38,533 nt of DNA from NCBI GenBank assembly GCA_013153405.1, contig JAADEM010000183.1:1-38533 (forward strand), given 5' to 3'. The notes under the pieces are model-generated. The model worked only from the letters and a program-made list of their open reading frames with translations, had not been told where the DNA came from and made no database searches. The DNA comes from Chlorobiota bacterium. GTDB taxonomy: Bacteria; Bacteroidota; Bacteroidia; Bacteroidales; Marinilabiliaceae. Each line of letters starts with the position of its first letter. Position 1 is the first letter of the stretch. The position numbers and the translations under genes are program-made. Below, piece by piece: positions 29,133-37,227 of this stretch.

Positions 29133-30519
29133 AATAAAAGCACTCTGTTTTTTTGATGATGATAAGGGTAGGGATTTTGAGATACTTATACCCGTGCTTT
29201 ATTATGCCGAAAAATATCTGAATGTTGAGGTTGAAAAAGCTTTTATTTTTGATATTGATAAGATTAGGAGAGCAAAACCGGATATTGTGATTCTTGCCAA
29301 TGTCATCGGATCAAAAAATCATCATCTGATTGCAAAGTATGCTTATGAAAATAATATTAAGGTTTTTGCATTAATATCGGAAGGTAATTTTAAAACTAAC
29401 GGAACATTCAATTACTGGGGTTACAATACCGATAAAGTAATTTATCAGGAGTATGTGTGTCACTGGTCGAAGAGAACATGCAACTTTTTAAAAAAAGAGC
29501 TGCCTCAGTACACAGATAAAATGGTAGTTACCGGAGCAACCGGATTTGACAGATACAAAATCTATAAGTTTGAGACTAAAAAAGAGTTTTTAAAGCGATA
29601 TAATCTTACTGAGTATAAAAAGGTAATAGGATATGCCGGATGGGGCTTTGGCAAATTGCATAATCCTACGGGTCTTATGGAAATTAAAAATACCCATAAG
29701 GAGAAAGCAGAAGAGCGGATAAAGTGGATGCATGAACAGCAACAACTTATTGAGGGTATTCTCAGAGAAACAATAGAGAAAAACCCGGATATTCTTTTTA
29801 TACTGAAAAGACATCCAAACGAGATTCATCCTCACCTTGTTCAACGGGATAATAATGAAATGATAAATCTTGCGGATTATCCCAATGTGCTATATCTCAG
29901 AAATGAGGAAGATGTACACACTTTGATAAGTGTTTCCGATATCTGGACCGCTTTTGAATCTACAACTACAATTGAGGCCTGGATGATGAAAGATATCCCT
30001 ACAATTTTTATCAATCCTGATCCTGATTTTGTGCGGGACAATAATTACAAAGGAACTGTTATTGTTAAAGAGTACAATGAGTTTCAGAAAAAGATTGATG
30101 AGTATTATGCTACAGGAAAAGTGGCGGAAATGTATGATGAAGATAAAGTTAAAGCCAGAAAAAAAATTGTTGAAGATGTTATTGGTTTTGCTGACGGATT
30201 GAATCATGTACGGGCCGGTTTCTATTTGAAAAAAACAATAGAACGTATACGGTCTGATGATAAAAGAAAGATAAAGGCAGATTTGTTATATGTCGCACGG
30301 TTTATCTTGGTAAAATTGGGCTCTTTGGTATACTATAAACCTTTGTTTCTGAAGTTGCCGAAATTCAAAAAAACTGTATGGATTTTTGACAGGCATAAGC
30401 TGAAAAATATTGATATAACGGGAAGAAAGTATTACTCTTATCTGGATGATTTTCATCAGAAAAATAATTTACCTGAGAAAATTAAGGATAAATCATTCTG
30501 GGATGATCTAATAATTTAA
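29116..30519 (+). CDS. Surface carbohydrate biosynthesis protein, BFO_1060-like glycosyltransferase
   Basis: A 467-residue protein recalling the surface carbohydrate biosynthesis family typified by Tannerella forsythia BFO_1060. The order is an N-terminal Rossmann-like domain (ILIPVLYYAEKYLNVEVEK, KPDIVILANVIGS), the segment VTGATGFDRYKI (about 138-149), FILKRHPNEIHP (about 233-244, like the phosphate-binding segment of CDP-glycerol or poly-sialic transferases) and SDIWTAFESTTTIEAWMM, the usual end of a donor site. The C-terminal about 80 residues are basic and lack a known domain. It overlaps the preceding glycosyltransferase by 17 bases and lies 49 bases before pseB, making it a candidate for transferring or handling pseudaminic acid. 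The family match is from memory. Confidence 0.7.
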   Translation: MKSQNKIKALCFFDDDKGRDFEILIPVLYYAEKYLNVEVEKAFIFDIDKIRRAKPDIVILANVIGSKNHHLIAKYAYENNIKVFALISEGNFKTNGTFNYWGYNTDKVIYQEYVCHWSKRTCNFLKKELPQYTDKMVVTGATGFDRYKIYKFETKKEFLKRYNLTEYKKVIGYAGWGFGKLHNPTGLMEIKNTHKEKAEERIKWMHEQQQLIEGILRETIEKNPDILFILKRHPNEIHPHLVQRDNNEMINLADYPNVLYLRNEEDVHTLISVSDIWTAFESTTTIEAWMMKDIPTIFINPDPDFVRDNNYKGTVIVKEYNEFQKKIDEYYATGKVAEMYDEDKVKARKKIVEDVIGFADGLNHVRAGFYLKKTIERIRSDDKRKIKADLLYVARFILVKLGSLVYYKPLFLKLPKFKKTVWIFDRHKLKNIDITGRKYYSYLDDFHQKNNLPEKIKDKSFWDDLII

Positions 30520-30568
30520 CTTTGTTCACGTTAGTGTTTTTACATGGAATTAATTAAAAAAACAGGAA

Positions 30569-31585
30569 ATGTTGGATCTTAAAGATAAATCTATATTAAT
30601 TACCGGCGGAACCGGTTCTTTCGGGAAGAAGTTTACAGAGGTGATTTTAAATAAATTCCCTGATATAAAACGTCTTGTGATTTATTCAAGAGACGAGTTG
30701 AAACAGTTTCATATGTCACAGGTGTTTTCTAAGAATGACTATCCGGGTATCAGGTATTTCATTGGCGATGTGAGAGATAAAGAGCGGTTTGCCAGAGCTT
30801 GTGACGGAATAGATATTATAATTCATACAGCAGCACTGAAACAGGTTCCTGCTGCTGAATATAATCCGGATGAGTTCATAAAAACAAATATAGGGGGGGC
30901 TCAGAATGTAATTGACGGTGCTCTTGCAACGAATGTAAAAGTTGTTGTTGCATTGTCAACCGATAAAGCTGCGGCACCAATAAACCTTTACGGTGCCACA
31001 AAACTTGTTTCCGATAAACTTTTTATTGCTGCTAATAATATAAAGGGAACACGTGATCTGCGTTTTTCAGTTGTAAGGTACGGTAATGTTATGGGTTCAC
31101 GAGGTTCGGTCATTCCGTTTTTTCAGGAAAAGGCCAAAGATGGTGTGTTGCCCATAACACATAAAGATATGACACGCTTCAATATATCTCTTGAAGAAGG
31201 CGTAGAGATGGTTTTGTGGGCAATTGAAAATGCACTTGGCGGTGAGATTTTTGTTCCTAAAATACCATCGTATAAAATAGAAACAGTTGCAAAAGCAATT
31301 GCTCCTAATGCAAAGCTCGTTGATGTAGGCATCAGGCCAGGAGAAAAACTTCACGAAGAGATGATAACGGTTAGTGATTCGATGAATACTATCGATATCG
31401 GTAAATATTATGCCATATTGCCTGCAGGTGCCAAGAAAGAAAAATATTTAAAACATTTTGGCGGGAAACAGGTGCCTGAAGGATTTAATTATAGTTCAGG
31501 GAAAAATGACAGGTGGATATCTGTTGAAGAAATGCGTAAGCTGATTGTGAAGTATGTCGATCCTCAATTTAAACCTGTTGAATAA
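30569..31585 (+). CDS. pseB: UDP-N-acetylglucosamine 4,6-dehydratase (inverting)
   Basis: The first step of pseudaminic acid synthesis: it turns UDP-GlcNAc into UDP-2-acetamido-2,6-dideoxy-beta-L-arabino-hexos-4-ulose, inverting C5. The 338-residue extended SDR has the NADP motif GGTGSFGK (13-20), the TDK triplet (131-133) with catalytic D132 and K133, and Y141 with K145 (YGATK). SRDELKQFHMSQVF and AALKQVPAAEYNP are PseB hallmarks. No transmembrane region is present, unlike the larger retaining dehydratases (PglF/WbpM). It begins the overlapping pse cistrons: its TAA shares one base with the pseC ATG. Confidence 0.96.
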   Translation: MLDLKDKSILITGGTGSFGKKFTEVILNKFPDIKRLVIYSRDELKQFHMSQVFSKNDYPGIRYFIGDVRDKERFARACDGIDIIIHTAALKQVPAAEYNPDEFIKTNIGGAQNVIDGALATNVKVVVALSTDKAAAPINLYGATKLVSDKLFIAANNIKGTRDLRFSVVRYGNVMGSRGSVIPFFQEKAKDGVLPITHKDMTRFNISLEEGVEMVLWAIENALGGEIFVPKIPSYKIETVAKAIAPNAKLVDVGIRPGEKLHEEMITVSDSMNTIDIGKYYAILPAGAKKEKYLKHFGGKQVPEGFNYSSGKNDRWISVEEMRKLIVKYVDPQFKPVE

Positions 31586-32736
31586 TGGGAATCCCCTACG
31601 GAAAACAGCAAATATCACAGGATGACATTGATGCCGTTGTTGAGGTGTTAAAGTCAGATTTCCTTACACAAGGACCGAAGGTCAGGGAGTTTGAGGAGAG
31701 GTTTGCCGGCTATGTGGGTGCAAAGTATGCAGTGGCTGTAACTAACGGAACGGCGGCATTGCATCTTTGCAATCTTGTACTGGGAACAAGGCCTGGAGAA
31801 AAAGTGATAACTACCCCGATTACTTTTGCAGCAACTGCAAATTCGGTGTTGTATTGCGGAGGTGAGGTCGATTTTGTTGATATTGATACGGATACTTATA
31901 CAATTGATCTTGATAAGCTGGAAGAAAAATTGTCGTCAAGCCCTGCCGGAACTTATAAAGGGGTAATTCCTGTCGACCTTGCCGGTTATCCGGTTGATGT
32001 GGAGAGATTGAGAAGTATTGCGGACAAACATAACCTTTGGATAATTGAGGATGCTTGCCATGCACCGGGAGGGTATTTCACCGACAGTAAAGGTGTAAAA
32101 CAACTTTGCGGCAATGGCGCCTTTTCTGACCTTCAGATGTTCTCATTTCATCCGGTTAAACACATCGCTACGGGAGAAGGCGGGATGATAACAACTAACA
32201 ATGAGGAGCTGTACACAAAGCTTCTTTTGTTCAGAACGCATGGTATTACAAAGTCTCCTGAACTTTTAACCGAAGATCATGGCGGGTGGTATTACGAAAT
32301 GCAAGAGCTGGGATACAATTACAGAATATCAGACATTAACTGTGCTTTAGGGATTTCACAACTTGAACGGGCGAAAGAGGGAGTTGAAAAAAGGAATTGT
32401 ATAGCATCAAGGTACAATGAAGCTTTTAGGGATCTGGCTCCGGTAAAGACTCCCTTTGTTGCAGAAAATATTTATCATGCATATCATTTGTACATTATTC
32501 AGGCAGAGCAAAGAAAAGAGTTGTATGACTTTTTGAGGAAACATGATATCTATACTCAGGTTCATTACATCCCTGTTCATTTGCAGCCTTTTTACCGAAA
32601 TAAAGGATGGAAAAAAGGGGATTTACCCGTGGCTGAAAGCTATTATGAAAAGGCACTTAGCTTGCCGATGTATCCATCATTGACCGATGAAGAACAGGAT
32701 TTTGTAATTGAAAAAATTAAGGAGTTTTATTCTTAA
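31585..32736 (+). CDS. pseC: UDP-4-amino-4,6-dideoxy-N-acetyl-beta-L-altrosamine transaminase
   Basis: A PLP-dependent DegT-family aminotransferase of 383 residues, acting second in the pathway to aminate C4 of the PseB product. The PLP lysine is K192 in FHPVKHIATGEGGM, and D156 (IIEDACHA) contacts the cofactor. The opening MGIPYGKQQISQDDIDAV and LTQGPKVREFE are closely PseC-like. It overlaps pseB by one base (TAATG), indicating translational coupling, and pseF begins 15 bases later. Confidence 0.96.
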   Translation: MGIPYGKQQISQDDIDAVVEVLKSDFLTQGPKVREFEERFAGYVGAKYAVAVTNGTAALHLCNLVLGTRPGEKVITTPITFAATANSVLYCGGEVDFVDIDTDTYTIDLDKLEEKLSSSPAGTYKGVIPVDLAGYPVDVERLRSIADKHNLWIIEDACHAPGGYFTDSKGVKQLCGNGAFSDLQMFSFHPVKHIATGEGGMITTNNEELYTKLLLFRTHGITKSPELLTEDHGGWYYEMQELGYNYRISDINCALGISQLERAKEGVEKRNCIASRYNEAFRDLAPVKTPFVAENIYHAYHLYIIQAEQRKELYDFLRKHDIYTQVHYIPVHLQPFYRNKGWKKGDLPVAESYYEKALSLPMYPSLTDEEQDFVIEKIKEFYS

Positions 32737-32751
32737 AACCCGGGATATGTT

Positions 32752-33435
32752 ATGACTCATAAAAACTTAGCTATAATACCGGCAAGAGGCGGAAGTAAAA
32801 GGATTCCTAAAAAGAACATAAAAAACTTTCTGGGAAAACCTGTTATTGCATATTCAATAGAGGCAGCATTAAAGTCAGGACTGTTTGATGAAGTAATGGT
32901 GTCTACCGATGATGAAGAAATTGCCGGTGTTGCACTACAGTATGGTGCCAAAGTACCGTTTTTCAGGAGCAGTGAAACATCAAATGACTTTGCTCCGCTG
33001 AATGATGTTTTAAATGAAGTTGTAAGAGAGTACAAACAATCCGGAAAAGAGTTCGGATATATATGTATGATTTTACCCACAGCACCGTTAATTACTCTGG
33101 TGAATCTGAAAAAGGGATATGAGCTTTTACAAAACAGCAGTTTCGATTCCGTAAGGCCTGTTGTAAGGTTTAGTTTTCCAGTTCAGAGGTCATTCAGGCT
33201 GAAGAGCGATAATAGTGTTGAACCTCTTTTCCCCGAAGATTTCCCGAAACGCTCGCAGGATTTGGAACCCGCCTTTCACGATAGCGGGCAGTTTTACTGG
33301 ATAAAAGGAGGGAAAGATCTTTCGTCAAACAAGGGAGCTTTTGAAATACGGGAATACGAAGTTCAGGATATTGATACAGAGACGGACTGGAAACTGGCAG
33401 AATTGAAATTTAAATTGATTACAGATGAAAAATGA
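32752..33435 (+). CDS. pseF: CMP-pseudaminic acid cytidylyltransferase
   Basis: The last cytosolic step: it joins the finished nonulosonic acid to CMP from CTP, giving the donor for glycosyltransferases. The 227-residue enzyme begins with the CTP-binding motif AIIPARGGSKRIPKKN, and has VSTDDEEIA and ICMILPTAPL of the CMP-sugar synthetase family. Its length fits PseF rather than the longer CMP-sialate synthetases. The closing 11 bases overlap the following GNAT gene in another frame, so the two are translationally linked. Confidence 0.93.
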   Translation: MTHKNLAIIPARGGSKRIPKKNIKNFLGKPVIAYSIEAALKSGLFDEVMVSTDDEEIAGVALQYGAKVPFFRSSETSNDFAPLNDVLNEVVREYKQSGKEFGYICMILPTAPLITLVNLKKGYELLQNSSFDSVRPVVRFSFPVQRSFRLKSDNSVEPLFPEDFPKRSQDLEPAFHDSGQFYWIKGGKDLSSNKGAFEIREYEVQDIDTETDWKLAELKFKLITDEK

Positions 33436-33910
33436 GCATTGTGAAATAATTCCGGCTGTAATCGAGAATTTTGATGATTACTATGAAATAAGGAGTGAGA
33501 AAAAAAACCTATTCTGGACAGGGTATGATGCTCCTCCTGATTATGAACGTTTTTTTGAATGGTATAAAAAACGATTGGCAGACAATAAAAGAGATCTTTA
33601 TCTGGTTTATTGTGATAATGTTTGTTCCGGCTCTCTGAATATTGATTATTATGAAGATCACGCAATGATAGGTTATTCGGTTAAAGAAGCTTTTGAAGGA
33701 CAGGGGCTCGGAACCTATATTGTTAAATGTGCAATTGATATCATAAAAAAAAGAGAAGAACTGAAATATATTGGAGCCTGGATAAATGAAAAAAATAAAG
33801 GCTCGATAAAGGTTATAACTAAAAACAATTTTTATAAGACTGATACAAAAGAGGTGAGATTGAGGTTTGGTCAGGAAGAGTTGTTTTACAAGTACCAATA
33901 TGATATCTAA
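33425..33910 (+). CDS. pseH: GNAT N-acyltransferase, likely PseH role
   Basis: A 161-residue GNAT-fold protein with the acyl-CoA pyrophosphate-binding loop EAFEGQGLGTYIVK (about 88-101) and the preceding IGYSVKEAF strand. In the pseudaminate pathway PseH acetylates the 4-amino group of the PseC product with acetyl-CoA. That step has no other candidate here, and this gene lies inside the pse operon, so the role is assigned by context. The similarity to Campylobacter PseH itself looks limited (WTGYDAPPDYERF is unusual), and a different acyl group is possible. It overlaps pseF by 11 bases and the pseG ATG by one. Confidence 0.75.
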   Translation: MKNEHCEIIPAVIENFDDYYEIRSEKKNLFWTGYDAPPDYERFFEWYKKRLADNKRDLYLVYCDNVCSGSLNIDYYEDHAMIGYSVKEAFEGQGLGTYIVKCAIDIIKKREELKYIGAWINEKNKGSIKVITKNNFYKTDTKEVRLRFGQEELFYKYQYDI

Positions 33911-34926
33911 TGGGACTTTATAACGTATACATTAAAGTTGAAGCTAATGTGAAAACGGGAGGAGGTCATCTGCATCGTAGTCTGGTGCTGGCAGATGAGT
34001 TTAAAAGATTTAACTGTAATGTTGAGTTTATTGTGTCTTATGAATCGGCAGATTATACAGGGAAAATGGCCGGAGACTATAATGTTAATGTTATTAACGA
34101 TATATATAATCCGTCAGAATACGCAGGTATTGTAAAACATAATTCGTTAATAATTTTTGATACCGATGACAATATGTTTTATTCAGGTCAGTTGGTAGAC
34201 TATTTCAGAGAGCAGGATGTTAAGACTGCATGTTTTACTATTTCAAATAAATATACATATACCACAGACTTTCTTATTAATACAAATATTATTGCATTAT
34301 CTCATGAGTACATAACAGGTGATTATACTGTGAAATTACTTGGTCCCGAATACCTTATTTTTAAACCGCAATTTGCCGGTACTGATCTGGAAAAAACTGA
34401 GGATAACAATCTGCTGGTTTATTTTGGCAATGCCGACAGATATAATCTTACTGAAAGAGTGCTGGCATATTTTGAACACAGGCCCGGATTGTTTGATAAG
34501 ATTAATGTAATAACCGGAAGTCTGAATAAAAATATCAAAACAATAAAAGAGATATGTAGTCGTAATGAAAAAATAGTTCATTACCACAACCTGACTACCG
34601 ATGGGATGATAGATGTTTATAAAGACAGTGGCGTAACAATTGGTTCTGCGGGGATGGCTATGTGGGAAATGGCATTGTTCGGAATACCTCAGATTATCAT
34701 AGCTTCGAGTGAAAGAGAGGTGGAATATACAGATTATTTGAACAGGGCTGGCTATGTGTATAAGCTGAGCGATTATAAGCATGTTGGAGCAATTGATATG
34801 GAAAAAGAACTTGATGAAGTTTTGAAGTCGGATATTCTTACGATATTAAAAACTGAAGAATTCAGTTCTGTTATTAATGTTAATGGGGTCACGAAAATCG
34901 TGAAGAGTATTTTAAAATATTTATGA
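33910..34926 (+). CDS. pseG: UDP-2,4-diacetamido-2,4,6-trideoxy-beta-L-altropyranose hydrolase
   Basis: The fourth pathway step: removal of UDP to free the 2,4-diacetamido sugar for condensation with phosphoenolpyruvate. The 338-residue GT-B-like protein has the N-terminal catalytic loop GGGHLHRSLVLADEF with the presumed general-base H20, and the C-terminal UDP-binding segment GSAGMAMWEMALFGIP (about 247-262). The middle is divergent from characterised PseG. Position and both motifs support the call. It overlaps the GNAT stop by one base and the ATP-grasp gene by four (ATGA). Confidence 0.85.
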   Translation: MGLYNVYIKVEANVKTGGGHLHRSLVLADEFKRFNCNVEFIVSYESADYTGKMAGDYNVNVINDIYNPSEYAGIVKHNSLIIFDTDDNMFYSGQLVDYFREQDVKTACFTISNKYTYTTDFLINTNIIALSHEYITGDYTVKLLGPEYLIFKPQFAGTDLEKTEDNNLLVYFGNADRYNLTERVLAYFEHRPGLFDKINVITGSLNKNIKTIKEICSRNEKIVHYHNLTTDGMIDVYKDSGVTIGSAGMAMWEMALFGIPQIIIASSEREVEYTDYLNRAGYVYKLSDYKHVGAIDMEKELDEVLKSDILTILKTEEFSSVINVNGVTKIVKSILKYL

Positions 34927-36191
34927 GGAAAAAGATATTGATATTAGGAGCCGGTGTTGAGCAGATACCTGCTATCCGGGAAGCTGAAAAAATGGGATTA
35001 TATGTAATTGCCTCTGATATGAACCCGGAAGCTCCGGGCAGAAAATATGCAGATAAATTTTATCAGGTCAGTACAACTGATATTAAGGGGAATATAAAGG
35101 TTGCAGAAAAAGAGAATATTAGCGGAGTTATGACTGTAAGCTCTGAAACTGCGGTGGTAACTGTGGCAGAAGTAGCATCGGCCATGGGACTACCCGGCTT
35201 TAGTGTGGAGACCGCAATTGCAGCAACCAATAAAGAAAAAATGAGAGAGGTATTGCAAAAAAGCAATGTAAATGTGTCTCCTTTTGTAATAACAGATGAT
35301 TTTAAAGAAGCCTACTCTTTTACCCGGAAGCATAAGGGTCCGTGGGTCTTTAAACCTGTTGATAGCTCGGGGCAAAGAGGTACAACAATGGTTTTTGATG
35401 ATGGCAGGATTCAATCCGCATTTTTTTATGCAGCAGAGAGTTCAAGGGTGGGGCGTGTCCTTATAGATAGATTTATCGCAGGTCAGGAATATCATGTCAC
35501 CATGCAGGTTGTAGACGGAGAGGTTAATTTTCTTGCTGTTTCAGACAGAATAACACTTGATGCTCCTAATTTTGGAATTGCAGTAAGACATATAGCACCT
35601 TCGGACCTGAATAAAGAAACAGAAAATAGTATTAAAAGTCTTTGTGTTGAGGCTGTTAAAGCTGTAAAGCTTGAGAATGGTGTTGCAACTTGTGAAGTTA
35701 TAGTTAATAATGATATTCCTTACCTTATGGAAATAGCTATAAGAGTGCCGGGAGGATATTTACGGGAAGTTGCAATGTATTTTAGCGGGATAGATATTAT
35801 TAAAACCACTATCTGGAACTCTTTGGGATTAAGAAAAAGTATACAGGAAATGATAACGGAAGATAAATACAATGCTGTTTCTGTTAAATTTGTTACAAAA
35901 AACAATTTGCCTGATGATATCGGGGAAATAGTTAAAGTTAACAAAGAGGAACTTTACGGTATGAAAAATATAAAGTCGGTTATATATCATTTTGATGATA
36001 AACTTAAGGTCCCTGAACTAAATAGTTCTGTCGGAAGATTCGCAGTTATAATTGGTGTGGGTGACAGTGTGAAAGAGGCTGTTGTGGCTACGGAGAATGT
36101 TTTTAATAAAATGAAAATAAACGGAAAGTCTTTGACAGAATATAAGAATTACAATAAACATTGTATTAACTTTCAACACTATCTTCAATGA
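34923..36191 (+). CDS. ATP-grasp family ligase of unknown substrate, within the pse operon
   Basis: A 422-residue ATP-grasp protein. The N-terminal pre-ATP-grasp domain opens KKILILGAGVEQIPAIREA and includes IASDMNPEAPG (about 30-40). The ATP-grasp core has GPWVFKPVDSSGQRGT (about 139-154, with the nucleotide-binding lysine), a mid-domain DRFIAGQEYHVTMQ, and the late acidic metal motif IPYLMEIAIRVPGG (about 261-274). The final about 100 residues form an extra domain. Relatives include carboxylate-amine ligases and PurK/carbamoyl-phosphate-synthase-like enzymes, which form acyl-phosphates and couple them to amines. It overlaps pseG and pseI by four bases each, so its product is needed with theirs. 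It is not part of the standard six-enzyme pathway; an amino-acyl or amidine-type modification of pseudaminic acid or its precursor is the simplest inference. Confidence 0.85.
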   Translation: MRKKILILGAGVEQIPAIREAEKMGLYVIASDMNPEAPGRKYADKFYQVSTTDIKGNIKVAEKENISGVMTVSSETAVVTVAEVASAMGLPGFSVETAIAATNKEKMREVLQKSNVNVSPFVITDDFKEAYSFTRKHKGPWVFKPVDSSGQRGTTMVFDDGRIQSAFFYAAESSRVGRVLIDRFIAGQEYHVTMQVVDGEVNFLAVSDRITLDAPNFGIAVRHIAPSDLNKETENSIKSLCVEAVKAVKLENGVATCEVIVNNDIPYLMEIAIRVPGGYLREVAMYFSGIDIIKTTIWNSLGLRKSIQEMITEDKYNAVSVKFVTKNNLPDDIGEIVKVNKEELYGMKNIKSVIYHFDDKLKVPELNSSVGRFAVIIGVGDSVKEAVVATENVFNKMKINGKSLTEYKNYNKHCINFQHYLQ

Positions 36192-37216
36192 CATTCCTGA
36201 ACAGAAAAAATACTTATATCATCGCTGAACTATCGGCCAATCATGAGCAAAACTTTGATTTGGCGGTTGAAACGGTAAAAGCTATGAAGGAGGCCGGTGC
36301 TGATGCCGTTAAGCTGCAAACTTATACGCCGGACTCAATGACACTGAACAGCGATAAGCCATGGTTTAAAACCAGAGATGATGGTTTGTGGGCAGGTCAG
36401 AGATTGTATGATCTTTATAAAAAAGGCGAAACTCCCTGGGAATGGCATATGCCGTTGAAAGAACTTGCACAAAGTCTCGGAATGGATTTTTTTTCATCGC
36501 CTTTTGATTTTAAAAGTGTCGATCTGCTTGAAAGTATAAATGTACCGGCATATAAAATCGCTTCTTTTGAGATTACAGATATTCCGTTGATAAAAAAATG
36601 TGCAGAAACTGGGAAGCCTGTGATTATATCTACAGGAGCTGCTACTGTTGCGGATATTGATCTGGCAGTGACCACTTGCCTTGATGCCGGAAACAATCAG
36701 ATTGCCCTGCTTAAATGTACGTCTGCCTATCCGGCGCCTTACAATGAGGTTAACCTTAAACAGATTCAAAGCCTGAAAGAACGCTATAATGTTGTGGTAG
36801 GTTTGTCGGACCATACAATGGGTATTGAAGTGCCGATAGCATCGGTTGTGATGGGTGCAAAGATAATTGAGAAGCATTTTATTTTGTCAAGGAACAGCAA
36901 GGGGCTTGATAAAGAGTTTTCATTGGAACCTCAGGAGTTCCGGCAAATGGTTGATGCAATCAGGAATGTTGAGCAAGCAATCGGTAACGGAAGTTTTGAT
37001 TTAACCCCGAAAATAGAAACGGCATTAAAATTCCGCCGCTCACTGTTTGCTTCTGCCGATATCAAAAAAGGTGAAATCCTCACAGAAGAAAACGTAAAGT
37101 CCGTTCGTCCGGGATTGGGCCTTCATCCGAAATATTACTATGAAATTCTGGGGAAAAAAGCGAAAAAAGATATTGAGTTTGGTGAACCATTGACCTGGGA
37201 TATGATTGACAATTAA
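36188..37216 (+). CDS. pseI: Pseudaminic acid synthase
   Basis: The condensing step: 2,4-diacetamido-2,4,6-trideoxy-L-altrose plus phosphoenolpyruvate gives pseudaminic acid. The 342-residue protein has the NeuB-type TIM barrel (about 8-260; YIIAELSANHEQNF, KLQTYTPDSMT, FDFKSVDLLE, KIIEKHFILS with a metal-binding histidine) and a C-terminal SAF (antifreeze-like) domain (about 283-342; RRSLFASADIKKGEILTEEN). ANHEQ and the FILSR region place it with PseI more than with sialate or legionaminate synthases. It overlaps the ATP-grasp gene by four bases and ends 11 bases before the flippase gene. Confidence 0.95.
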   Translation: MTFLNRKNTYIIAELSANHEQNFDLAVETVKAMKEAGADAVKLQTYTPDSMTLNSDKPWFKTRDDGLWAGQRLYDLYKKGETPWEWHMPLKELAQSLGMDFFSSPFDFKSVDLLESINVPAYKIASFEITDIPLIKKCAETGKPVIISTGAATVADIDLAVTTCLDAGNNQIALLKCTSAYPAPYNEVNLKQIQSLKERYNVVVGLSDHTMGIEVPIASVVMGAKIIEKHFILSRNSKGLDKEFSLEPQEFRQMVDAIRNVEQAIGNGSFDLTPKIETALKFRRSLFASADIKKGEILTEENVKSVRPGLGLHPKYYYEILGKKAKKDIEFGEPLTWDMIDN

Positions 37217-37227
37217 AACTGAACAGA

